A stretch of 64,000 bases of DNA from positions 13,921,501-13,985,500 of the forward strand of contig NC_084674.1 of assembly GCF_028389875.1 (NCBI RefSeq). The letters are read 5' to 3'. This DNA is from Rhea pennata. Its lineage: Eukaryota > Chordata > Aves > Rheiformes > Rheidae. Both the position numbers and the translations under genes were made by a program. The notes under the pieces are model-generated. The model saw nothing but the letters and a program-made list of their open reading frames with translations. It had not been told where the DNA came from and searched no databases. Positions 48,082 to 60,000 of the stretch are shown one piece after another. How positions within the stretch are numbered: the stretch's first letter is position 1; each line of letters begins with the position of its first letter.

Positions 48082-51000
48082 CTGCGGGGGGCAGAGAGCG
48101 GCGGTGAGGCGCAGCGCTGGGCTGCACCGCACTGGGCTGCACCGCGCCGCGCCGCGCCGGCATCCCTTCCCCTCCCGGCGCCGGCCCCGGGGCCTCCGCT
48201 CAGCTCTCCCAGCGGTCCCTCTCCTCTGCCGTCCGTGCTCGGGCGCTGCCGACACGGAGCGAAGGGCTTGTTTAGGGGGCTGCGGCTCGGCAGAGGAGAA
48301 ACCCGGACGGGAAGGGCAGCGGGAGGCGGGGGGGGGGGGCCCGGGCGGCTTCCTGCTGGCCTGCCCGGAGCACCGGGAGCCAGGGCGGAGGACGCCGCAG
48401 TGGGCGAAGCCTCTGCCTGGGGCCAGGAGGGCTGGGACCGGAGCTGGCAGGGGGACGCGGCAGCAGCAGCAGCATCCCTCCACGGGGAGCCGCCGCAGCC
48501 TGCCGGGGCGGCTCCACTGCGCCAGGCACCTCTGCAGCTCCCGCCCGGGGAGCACCAGCAAACCCGCCTCAGACAGCAGGCTCCCGCCGCCCGGGGAAAG
48601 CCCTGCCGGAGCACCCGACACCCCAGCAAACTAACCGTCACTCATCAGGGGCTGCCCCACGCCGCCCGCCTCCAGGGACTCGTCGTAGTCCTCCTCCGCG
48701 TACACGCTCTCGTACTCAAGGTCGCTGGCATCGGCTACGACTTGCGTGTCCTGCCCTGGGAGACGACGCCGGCCCGTGAGCCGCCCCCGCGCAGGGGTGA
48801 GACGGGCCTGGGTCCGAGCCCCTGCTCACCCTCTCCACCTCCTCCGGCCTGCCTGGCCCAGCCACAGCTCCCTCCTCGCACGGGCACGCGCTCGCACGTA
48901 CATGCACACACACACGCACATGCACATGCACGCGCGTGCACGCACTGCCGCAGGAAGGTGGGCATCCCATGGTACCCGCACAGGAAGGGCAGGGACACGG
49001 CCGGACACAACACAGGCAGAGCAGGGAAAAGGCAGAGCTACGAGATGAAAAGCACAGGGATGACACTCACCCTCCTCTTCCTCAGTGTGCGACAACTTAA
49101 GCACAGGGACTACATGGGCATTGAGAGGCGGGAACGGTTGGGTGGATGGATAGTTAGGGAGGAGACCTGGGAAGCGGGAAGGAGACGGCACAGACATCAA
49201 AGAGGACGCGGAGGGAGCCCGGGACACTTCCCTCCTGCTGCTGGGAGGGAAAACACCCCACTGCAGCTGGCATCAAACGCCCACGGCTGGAGGAGAGGAG
49301 CCTGCGGACACACTGCCCCCGGGATGGGGGTCTGGTGGTCCCCCAGAATCACTGCAGGGCTGGACGTGGCCTCCACGCACACACGAAGCCGCCGCGCAAG
49401 CGGTGGGAGCTGCTGCCCAACTCAACAGCGTGTGCCGGGAGCCCGGGCCGGCCTGCCCGAGCAGGATGTGCACCCGCGGGGCCCGCATCCTGCTGGCACT
49501 GGAGCCGGGGCGGCACTCCGGGCTCTCCGTCACCTGTTTGGCCGTGCTCCCTCTCTTGGCGGATGCGTCTTCCTCTTCCCTTGGCCAAGTTAAAGCTGTT
49601 CCTGGCATGAGTCCCCCAGCCTCCTTGGAGACAAAGCACCCGTCTCGCGTCCGCCGCGGCCCCGGCTGCTTCCTCACTCCCGCCGGGGCTCCCACCCAGC
49701 TCGCTGCGCCCCCGTCCCAGCCCATGCCAGGCTCGTCCTCCTCAGCTGCTGCACCCCAGCACCACGGCAGGCTCAGCCCCGTGCTTCCTCCTTGGCTTGG
49801 CAGCCCCAGGCAGCGCCTGGCTGCCTTCGGTGCTCATCCCGTGCTGAGCCGGCCACGCTCTCCATCCCATTGCACAGGATCCTTCCGGTGATCCCCGTGG
49901 CTTCACTGCCTCCCTCCAAGAAACCTGCTGCGCCAGTGCCTCCTGCCCTGAGCTCTGCTGCACTCTGACCCTCCTCCTCCTCCTCGTGCGCTCCTCCAGG
50001 GACTGCCATGGCCCCGATGCAGGGCTCCAGCCTGCCCTTACAGTGCGGATGCCAGCCTGGTGTTCCTGGCACTGGCCAGGGGCGCACGGGCTCCTGGAGG
50101 GCCCTGGCAACCTCCAGCCCCCGGGAGACCTGCGGCTTATGTGGGAACGCAGACCTGCTCAGCACGGATGAGCTCAGTGCATACATGGGAACGTGGGCCC
50201 ACTCGGCACGGATGAGCTCGGTGCACACGCGGGAACGCGGGCCCGCTCGGCACAGATGAGCTCGGTGCACGGAGTGGGGCTACAGGGAGGGAGAAGGAAC
50301 GGATGCCGAAACCTGAGTGCTCACGTGAATCCAGGCGTGGGAACTGGCCTCCGCAGGCTGTGGGGGGAGACGAGAGGAAGGCGTAAGCAGCCGCGGTGCT
50401 GGCGATCGGGCGCATCCCGGACCAGGCCCCAGCACGGGCAGGGGCTGGCAGGGCAAGGTGAAGGTGGCTCACTCACCGCAGTGCTGGCTCATCTCCTGCC
50501 TGACAAAGGCCCGGATCTCCTCCTCCTGCGGCGCAGAGGGAGCAGACACAATTTACAATGAGGAAAACTAGTCTTAGCTACACAGAAAACTGTTTTCCTT
50601 GCGCAGCCAGTCAAACACCGGAGCAGAGCCCGGAGCCGAGGGGAGCTCCATCCCCGGCGGCGGTCTGCGCCCGGCCGGCTCGCGGCCCCAAGCGGCCTGC
50701 TGCGTCCGGCGCCTCTTCCCGAACACCGGGAGCCCGCTGGGAGCCCACGCCGCCTCCTGGCCGCCCTGCACCTCCCCGCGCTGCACGCCTCCTTACCGTC
50801 ATGCCCGGCTCGCCCTTCTCCCCACGGAGACCCTGGCTGCCCGGGCTGCCCTACAGACAAGCAGAGGCAGGGGTGGGAGGCCTGTCCCGTGCTGCGGCGC
50901 GCTCGGCGCGGGGCTGGGTGCCTGCTCACAAACCTGCTCTCCTCTCTCGCCGGGGATGCCGGGCACGCCACGGGCCCCCGTCACCGACTCTCCGGCAGGG

Positions 51001-54000
51001 CCCCTCTCCCCCTGCAAGGCACATGTGCGTGCGGGAGGGGTGTCAGGAGGGCAGCCCCCTGCACTCCAGCGAGCCCCCCCCCGTGCTCTCCAGCCCTGCT
51101 TTCCCCGGACACTCACCTTCTGGCCCTGCATGCCCTCGGGACCACGTGGCCCAACGCTGCCCGGTGGGCCGGGGGGGCCGGGCACCCCATCGCTGCCCCG
51201 CGGGCCGGGGGCGCCGATAATGCCTGGAGCGCCCTGCAGGAGAGCAGAGGGTCAGGCTGGGGGCCCCAATGTCCCAGCCCCCACCGGACCCTGGAGCAGC
51301 GCCCGGGGCTGGGGCAGCACCAGACGGCTCTTCAGGGGCACCCGTCTCCGCTGCGCTTGGACCCGCCGCGGGGATGGGGTGCTGCGCCTTTACAGCTTGC
51401 TCACCCGGTCTCCTTTCTCCCCCTGGTCCCCCTTGGCTCCCTGCTGCCCGTCGAATCCCCGGTCGCCCTGGGGAAGGGAGGAAGGTTAGGGAAGTGCACC
51501 GGCCCTGCCCAGGGCAGTCATGGCAGCAGGACCATCCCTGGGGTTTTACACTGCTGGGTCTCAGCGTGGCTTTTACCCCCAGAGCCACGAGGGAGACAGA
51601 GCCAAGCAGGGCCGGCGGGGGCCACCCGGACCTACCTTGGGCCCCATCAGTCCCTCCTTCCCGGGGATGCCTGGTGCTCCTGGCAGGCCCAGCTCTCCCT
51701 AGGGGCAAAGCAGACAGCCGTGAGCCATGGGCTGTGTCCCTGTCCCCCCAGCCCGGTGCCAGCGCTGCACTTACCGGCTCACCCTTCCTCCCCGGCAGCC
51801 CGGAGCGGCCTGGGATCCCCGGCTCTCCCTGCGGCGGGCAGGAGAGACGCAGGGTGGTCAGCAGGAGGCGGCTGCGGGGCTCAGGTTTGGCCTCGGCCAT
51901 CTCCCTGCTCCCCCAGCTGGCGGACGCTCAACAGACAAGGTGTAAACGGCCGCGGGCACTGGTCGGACTTCTCCAGCACAGCCCCGCTGTGGGAGCACCC
52001 CACGGGCACCCACTCACCTTCTCGCCCTTGTTCCCATCGAGGCCACAGGCGCCTTTCACGCCCCGATCGCCCTGCGGGGGCGAGAGGAGTCAGCGGAGGC
52101 CCGCAGCACCATGCCATGCAGGTCCCTGCCCGGCTCAGCGTGCACGGGGCTGACGCACCTTGGGGCCGCGCATGCCCAGGGGTCCCATGTCGCCCTTCTC
52201 TCCCCGGGCTCCAGGGATGCCGTCCCGTCCCGGCTGGCCCTGTGGGAGAAGCAAACAGAGCACGATGCAGGGCTCCCATCCCGCGGTGGGGTCGCACTGG
52301 CCGAGACGTGGGTCCTCACCGGCTCGCCAGGCTCTCCCGACGCGCCGACTTCTCCCTGCGGAAGGTAAAAAGGCAAAGGCACAGGTCAGGGTTGGAGGTG
52401 CCCTGTGCCCGCCGTGCGTCCCGGCAGCGGCTGCCTGGGTCCTCACCTTCTGCCCGCCGGGGCCACGTGCCCCGGGGAAGCCCGTGGAGCCCTTGTCGCC
52501 TTGCTCGCCCCGTGCTCCCTGCAAGCAGAAACCGCGATGGCCACGGGGCCACGGGGCTGTCTGCAGCCACGGCACAGCCGCAGCAGCTCCCCGTACCAGG
52601 GTGCCAAGCACCACCCCGGGAGCTGTGCCTGGGGCCTGCAGAATGTGGGGCAGGAGGACGCCAGCATGCTCTGGTCCCCCTGCGTTGCGGTCATCGCCCC
52701 CTCCACAGCCTGCTGGACACAGCCGAGCGGCCCCAGCCCCCCAGCCCTCCCTGCAGCCCCCTACCTTCTCTCCGGGGATGCCTGGCTCCCCCTTGTCCCC
52801 CTTGTCCCCTTCAGAGCCCTTCAGGCCACGCTCTCCCTGCAGGGGGAAAGTAGAGGGAGGGGGTCAGGGGATGGGGGTCGGGAGACACCTCCCCTGGCAG
52901 GGCCCATCGCAGGGTCGGCCCGCTCTCCGAGGCCGCGGGGAGCCTCTGTGGGGCTTTCGGCAGGCGGCAGTGGGATCTCTCCTGCGATGTGTTGGGAGAG
53001 AGGGGTGCCGGAGCAGCCCCGCGAGGGCAGGAGCTGCCTGGGCAGGCGCGGGGTGCACAGGAGAGCCCTGCCCGTGGGGATGGGAGCGGGCATGGGGCGG
53101 ACGGGCATGGGGGACAGGCTCTTACCGGCTCCCCCTTGCTGCCCCGCGCTCCGGCAGGCCCCTCCACCACCATGGTGTCGCCCTGCATGGCACAGGAGAG
53201 AAGCGGGGGTGAGGGGGGGCAGCACCACCGCCCTCCCTCCTGCCCCCGGGCCCCAGGTGCCCGGGGACCCACCTTGTCTCCTTTGGGTCCCGCGGCCCCG
53301 ACGTCTCCCTGCAAGAAAGGGTTTGACGGTGCGGGGGCAGGTGCCTGCACGGGGACAGGGCAGCACACGCTCCACGGGGAGCCCAGTCCGCGGGGGCTGC
53401 ATCGCTCAGCCCCCCGCGCCCCCCAAGAGCAGGTCCCCTACCTTGTCCCCACGCTCCCCACGGTTCCCAGGCAAGCCCTGCAGGAGAGAGGAGAGCAATG
53501 GTGAGGCAGCGAGGGGGCTGGCGGCGCAGGCGGGGAGGGGAGGGGAGGGGAAGGGAATTTACCGCTGGCCCGCGGTCGCCTTCCAGCCCTGGGCGCCCGT
53601 CTTCACCCTGTGAGAGCAAAAAGGGAAGCGAAATGGTGGGCTGGGAATGGGAGCCCCCCGGCGCCACCCCGGGCGAGAGCCAGCCTGGGGGCAGCCCCAG
53701 AGCCCGGCTGCGGCGCTTCAGCCCCGCTACGTACCCGCGGGCCTGGGTCTCCTCGCTCGCCTCTGGCTCCCGGCAGCCCAACCCCCGGGTCCCCCTGTGT
53801 GGGGGGGGGAAGCCAGAGCATGTTAGTGCCCTTGCTGAGACCTGGTGAGGGTCCCGCACGGCCCCCCCCTCCACGCCGGGCTAGGGGGCTGCCCCAGTCC
53901 TACCTTGTCACCCTTCAGGCCTGACGCCCCTTGTGCCCCCTGAAAGGAAGGAGATGGGTGAGCAGAGTGGCTCCGGGGGGCCCGGGGCCGGCTGGGGGCT

Positions 54001-57000
54001 GCCCCTGCTCCTGCCGGGGGCGATCCCAGCTGCCCTGCTCCCACGGTGGGAGCGCCGTGCCGGACACCCCCACGCCTCCCTCCAGGCTCAAGCAGATATT
54101 CCCACCCAGCTGCGGAGCCCCGAGCAGGCACCAGCCCCAGTGCAGCACCCGGGGGCAGCACGGCCGGGCGGACGCTCCCAGGCAGGTCTGGGTGTCTGTC
54201 CCCACCGCTGGCACCCAGCTCCGGCACCCCACGGCTTGGGGGGCCCCACACTCACCGCTGGCCCCGGGGGGCCCTGTGGTCCCACTGGTCCAGACGTGCC
54301 ATCTCTCCCAGGAAAGCCGATCAGACCCTTGGAGAGAAACACCGGTGAGGGGCACAAGGGGCGCTGCCCCCCGTCCCGGGGCACCCGCAGCCCGGCGTGC
54401 CCCGAGGGCCTGGGCCCCATGTTGTGTGGGGGGATGCAGTGAGGCCAGGTGAGAGCCGTATCCTTTACCCTCTCTCCGGGGGGACCCGGTGGGCCCGGCT
54501 GCCCGTTGTCTCCCCTCAGGCCAGGCTGACCTGGGGTCCCGGCAACACCTGCCAAGCCTGGGGGTCCCGGTGGGCCTGGCAAGCCAGTGTCCCCCTGGAG
54601 CAGAGAGAGGAAAGATGGGGAAAGAGCCCCCAGGGAGACCCTGGGAGCGCACCTCTCCCACGGTCAGCCAAGCCGGACAGAGCCCAGGCGTCCGGGCACA
54701 CAGCAAGAGCTGCGGCGACGCAGGGGCACAGGTCACCTTCAGGCCGGGAGGTCCGTCCTGTCCCGGGGGTCCCCGCATGCCGACACCAGGAGAGCCCTGC
54801 ATGGGTGGGCAGAGAGCGCGTGGACAGTCACCCACGTGTTGGGCACAGGAGTCCTGGGGGTCTCAAGGGCACTGCCCCCCCCCCCACCGAGCTCCCCCAG
54901 TGCCTGGGGGACACCCTGCTCCCGCAGGACAAGGGGCACTTACCTTTTCCCCCTTAGCTCCAGATGATCCTTTGGCTCCCTGTGGGGACACCAAGCCACG
55001 AGGGAGGTCTGAGCGGCAGGCGGTGGGTGCGTGGGTAGAGGTGCCCACGCGGGGCACACGCGCTCCCACCAGCTCCCCAGCAGAGGCACGGGGCTCCCAT
55101 GAGGCAGCAGTGACGCTGCTTTACCGCCCGGTGCTTGGAGCCGGAGGACTCCGACCCCGCCAGGCGGCATCAGCCCACCCCGGCATCCCTGCGGGCCTCC
55201 TACTCACATCTTCCCCGGGATCTCCAGGCTCCCCAAATCTTCCAGGCTCCCCCTGGCAGAGGGAAAACAAGCAAAAGGCACAGGTGGGTGACGCGCACAG
55301 GGGAGCGGACACAGCCGGGCTGTGGGGAGCCCCGCGCTCCTGCAGCTCCTCCCCGCCAGCTGCCCATGGCGGCTCCTCACCTTCTCTCCCTTGGGGCCAG
55401 GCAAGCCCCGGTCGCCCTTGGAGCCCTGCCGGAGAGGGAGAGCAGCGTTAGGGGCTGCTTTGCAATGCAGAAGGTGGAGGGATGGTGAGGGGAAGAGACA
55501 GAGAGGGCCAACTTACAGGTTCACCCAGCAGGACTCCCTCCATCAGTGCTGGCTCGCCCTGCAGCGACACACGGAGGGTCAGGCACGCCAGCGCCAGGCC
55601 CCGCGGCCCCCGGCCCGCCGCGGCATCCCTTCGCAGGGGGAAGGCGCTGCAGCACGTCCCCAGGGCTGGGTGTGGGACCCACCACGCAGCAGCTCCCACC
55701 CGCATCGCGCTCCGGCTCCTTACCTTCTCGCCTTTGGCTCCAGGAGGGCCGGTGACAGCCTGGGGCGGAGGGGAGAAAGGCGGCTGGTTAGCAGGGCTGG
55801 GACGGGGGTGCTCCCCGGGGCCAGGGTGAGCAGGGGAAGCTCCCGGCTGGTGCCAGCAGGAGCTTTGCACTCACCTGCCCTGGGGCTCCGGCATCCCCTG
55901 GCTCTCCCTTGGGGCCCGTAGGTCCCGGCACGCCCTGGCGCAAACAGCACAGCCATCAGCCTCAGCTGCAGCGGGCCCAGCGGGTGCAGCACCCCGGGCT
56001 GAGCCCCGCACACCCACTCCTCAGCGTCCCCAGCGCCAGAGGCCGGGGGCATCCCACAACGTACCATCTTCCCGGGCAGCCCCGGCTCACCATCCTGCCC
56101 CGGCACGCCGTCTCTCCCTGGCACGCCTGGCTTCCCGCTCTCCCCCTGCAGATGGCAAGAGAGGGGCTGGGGCTGTGCGGCATCGCTGGGGGCAGCAAGC
56201 CGCCCCACGGCTGGCGCTCCCGCAGGGCTCCCCGGGGAGCCTGGGCACCCTGTGCCAACGGCAGCCTGGCTTTGCCGCCTGGATCAGGCAGGACACAGGG
56301 ATGCTGTGGGCAGAGCCAGGACCGGAGGCAGCGGGAAAGGTGCACTCACCACTTGTCCTGGCAGCCCGGGGGCACCCTGCGGGCCCTGCAAGAGAGGCAC
56401 AACCAGAAGGTGAAACCACAGCCGAGGGAGCAGAAAGAGCCTCTCTCGAGGAGCAGGCTGCCGAGCGCTCCAAAGACCTACCACAAGGCCGGGAGGGCCG
56501 GGGGGGCCGGGGAGCCCCATGCTGCCCTGGGGACCGGGCAAGCCCTGCAATGCAAAGAGCCATGTCAGAGGAGAGGCCACGCTGCCCTCGGCGCAGCCAG
56601 ACCCGGCGGGGCCAGGTGAGGAACAAGGAGTTCCCACGGGAAGGTGCCGGCTGGCTTTGGGGTGCCGATGGGGACGGGGAGCCCCAGGAGGGCGCAGTGA
56701 CTCACTCGGATGCTGGTGCCAGGCTCCCCTGGATCTCCCTGCAAAGAGAGCACCTGTGTCAGTCCCACCGCCCCGGCCCTTGAGCCCACGGCCATCGCGG
56801 TCACAGCCGCATCCCCACAGTGGGTAAGGCCCCTGCCCGCACCAAGGGGCTCCCCAGACCCTGAGCCTCCCAAAACGCTGCAGGGAAACACCATGTACCC
56901 CCCACCAAAGAGAGGAAAGAGAGAGTCAGCCCTGCACCAAAGCCTCCCTGTGACCACCACGGTCCTGGCTGCAGGAGCCTGGCCAGGAGACAGGAGGCCA

Positions 57001-60000
57001 AGCATGTAGCAGCTCATGTCCAGATGGGTTCCCGAACCTCCCCTGGACCTGTGCCTCACACGCGTCCCCCCGGCAGGGCCAGCCCAGCCCCTGGAGCAGC
57101 GATGGCCAGCCTGAAGCTCCCCCCCCAGCAATGCTCCGTACAGCCTGCCGCCCTCCGGAGAGGCCCTGACGCCAGCAGGGCGCCGCTTCCCCTCTGCCGC
57201 CTCGAACAAGGCGACGACATACCTTCATCCCAGACGGGCCCTGGGTGCCCGGCGGGCCGGCAGTGCCCTGCAGGGAACAAGGTGACGTTACCACCAGGGC
57301 AGCTGAACCCCCAGCCCCGTGGGACGGGCAGGGGACGCCGGGACCGTGCGGCATCCCATTGCCCTTTGCCGTGAGATGGCAGCCCCAGCTCACGGTCACC
57401 GTGCAGCCCCGGGACGGAGGGCGGATCCTTACCGGAGGTCCTGGGGGGCCCGGGTCTCCCTGGTTGCCCTGAAGAGGTGAAGGATGCAGTCAGTGCAGGG
57501 ACTGATTTTCCCCACTGCAAGATGTGTCCCCTGGCAGGGGGCGCACCGGACAGCGCTGGCGGCTCTGGTGAGCACCCGTGCGAAGCGGGGGCAAACCCAG
57601 TCAGCTCCCAGCAACACGTGCCGAGCCCACCGCGGCGCCGGGGGGCGAGGGTGCAGCCAGGCCAGCGGGCCCTGGTTGTGTGCACACAGGGGGACAGCGG
57701 CATGCGGGTGGCACAGACACCTACCGGGCGGCCCAGCACACCGGGGAAACCTGGCAAGCCCTGGAAAGAACCACGGCAAAGCCGGCGGGTTAGCAACACC
57801 CCAGCGACCCCCAAAGCAGCCCCGCTCGGCCAGGCCTGGTCTCCCCGCTCCTGCAAGGACGAGCGCAGCACCAGAGCGCTGTACCCCGGACACACGGCCG
57901 AGGGGGTACTTACGGCCGGGCCGGGAGGCCCCCTAAAGCCCTGCGGGCCCTGCACGGGAGGGAAGGATATAAAACAGCATGTGAACGCTCTCGCAATGCC
58001 GCTGGCGGCGGGTGCGAGACCGCAGGACCCTCCCCGCTGTCCCCCTGCAGCCCGTTCCCACGCCGCGCTGCCTGCCCCACAGGCGCCAGCCCCACTCACC
58101 GGCTTCCCGTCGAGGCCGGCCAGCCCTCTCTCTCCCGGGAGGCCCTAGAGCGAGAAGACAGGGCCAGGGCCAGGGCCAGGGCCAGGGCCAGGGTCAGGGC
58201 CGGGACAGGGGTCTGGCAGCGGGGGGGGGGGCGGGCGTGCCGTACTCACCGGGAAGCCGTCTCTGCCCTTCTCGCCCGGCTCTCCTCGCTCACCCCGCGG
58301 CCCGGCTTCGCCCTGCGTCGGGGAGAGGTGCCTGGCTGCAGGAGCTGCGCTAGACACAGCGACGTTCCCACGCGGCCCAGGGCTTCCCAGCCTGCTCCGC
58401 AATCCCGCCCGCGCCCAACGAGAGGTGCCCCAGCGCCCCAGGCCCCCACCATGCCCGGGGCGGTCGCAGCCGTCAGAGACCGGGAGAGGAGAGCAGAGAG
58501 CCGGCGCCGAGCCCGGAAAGGGAGCACGTGGGAGCGAGAGAGCAGCAGAGAGATGGAGAAGCCACGAGAGACTTACTACACGCAGACCTTATCTCCTTTG
58601 GCTCCGCGCTCGCCCTCGGCGCCCGGCTCGCCCTGCGGGGAGGAGAAGCGAGACATCGTCAACGCCGTGCTCCCGCCGTGCCGTGGCTCCGGACACCGTC
58701 CTCACTGCGCCCCGCGGCTCTCGGCCCAGCTCATCGCTTCGCCCCTGCCGTCCCGGGCGCAGGGGCCAGTGCCGGATGCATGGCTCCGGGACGGCACGCC
58801 AGGACCAGGCAGCGCTCATCCATCACCCTCACTGCCCTGGCCCCACGATTTCCTTCTCCCCGGCACACGCACCTTGGCTCCCTTGGGTCCGGCAGGGCCA
58901 CGCTCACCCGGGAAGCCCATGAGGCTGCCCTCTGCCACGTCCGCCTGCAGGCACAGCACGGTCAGGGTGGACACGGCTATCCACCGCCGGAGGCACGAGC
59001 AGGGCCGCGTGCCCCCGGGGACAGTTCCCAGCAGTATGCACCACCTACCTTGGGCCCTGGGGGCCCTGAAGGCCCCGGCAAACCGTCTCTGCCCTGGTGA
59101 CAAGACAAGCATTTGGAGCATCAGAGGGATGGAGGGGCACAGCGGAGCGGGGCTGCCCCTGGCTCACCCACAGCAGCGTCCCCACGCCCCACGGAGAGCT
59201 CTGTCCCTCCGAGGGCTGCGCGGCTGCCAGCCCAGCCAGCGGCGCGGCGGGGGCCCGGGAGGGCCACGTCCCCGGCCCGGCTCACCTGCTCGCCGCGGTC
59301 GCCCTTCTCGCCTCGCTCGCCCTGGGGAAACAACGTGGTGCCCGTCACAGCGAGCCCAGGTGGGCAGGGGGCCCCCGACCCTCGCCCCGCCGGCACTCAC
59401 CTTCTCGCCGGGCCTCCCGGCCTCCCCCAGCTCCCCGGCCCGGCCCGGCACCCCGGGGATCCCCGGTTTGCCGGGCTCTCCTGGCTGGCCAGGCGGCCCC
59501 TCGGGGCCCCGTTCGCCCACGGCACGGCCCATGGGGCCCTGGGGGCCGGGGGCACCTTGATCCCCCTTGTCACCTTTGGGTCCTCGCTCGCCGGGGAAGC
59601 CTATGGAGCCCTGCAAAACACAGCACTGCTGCCAGAGCCGGGCCGCAGGGCAGGCGCCCCAAAACCCCAGGGCAGGACGGAGGCACCGGCAGGGCCGGGG
59701 CAGCCCCGGGAAGGCAGGCGGCTCCCAAGGGCGCCCGAGTCTCCGAGCCGGCTGCACTGCACCCGGCTGTCGCTCACCTCTCTGCCTGGCAGCCCTCTCT
59801 CCCCCGGCTCCCCTCTGCTGCCCTTCTGGCCCCGCAGGCGTTCGGACACAGGCAGGAACGCATCTGAGCTCCCATCGTAGGCACCCGTGAGCTCCTTGAG
59901 GGAGGAAACCTGGGAGGGAGAAAGAGCCACCAGTGAGGGAGGTCATCCCGCCACCTCCCAGCCCCACGACCCGTGTCCCTCCTCCGGCCCCTGGCCCCTG

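Noticed and set aside
48235-49593. 452-codon + strand open frame
   Set aside because: Antisense to the NC2 exons and introns of COL7A1; no recognisable domain.
50889-52853. 654-codon open frame on the + strand
   Set aside because: It is antisense to a series of COL7A1 exons and introns. GC-rich DNA with few stop codons keeps it open; the protein is Pro/Gly/Ala/Arg-rich without domain, and it crosses introns of the real gene.
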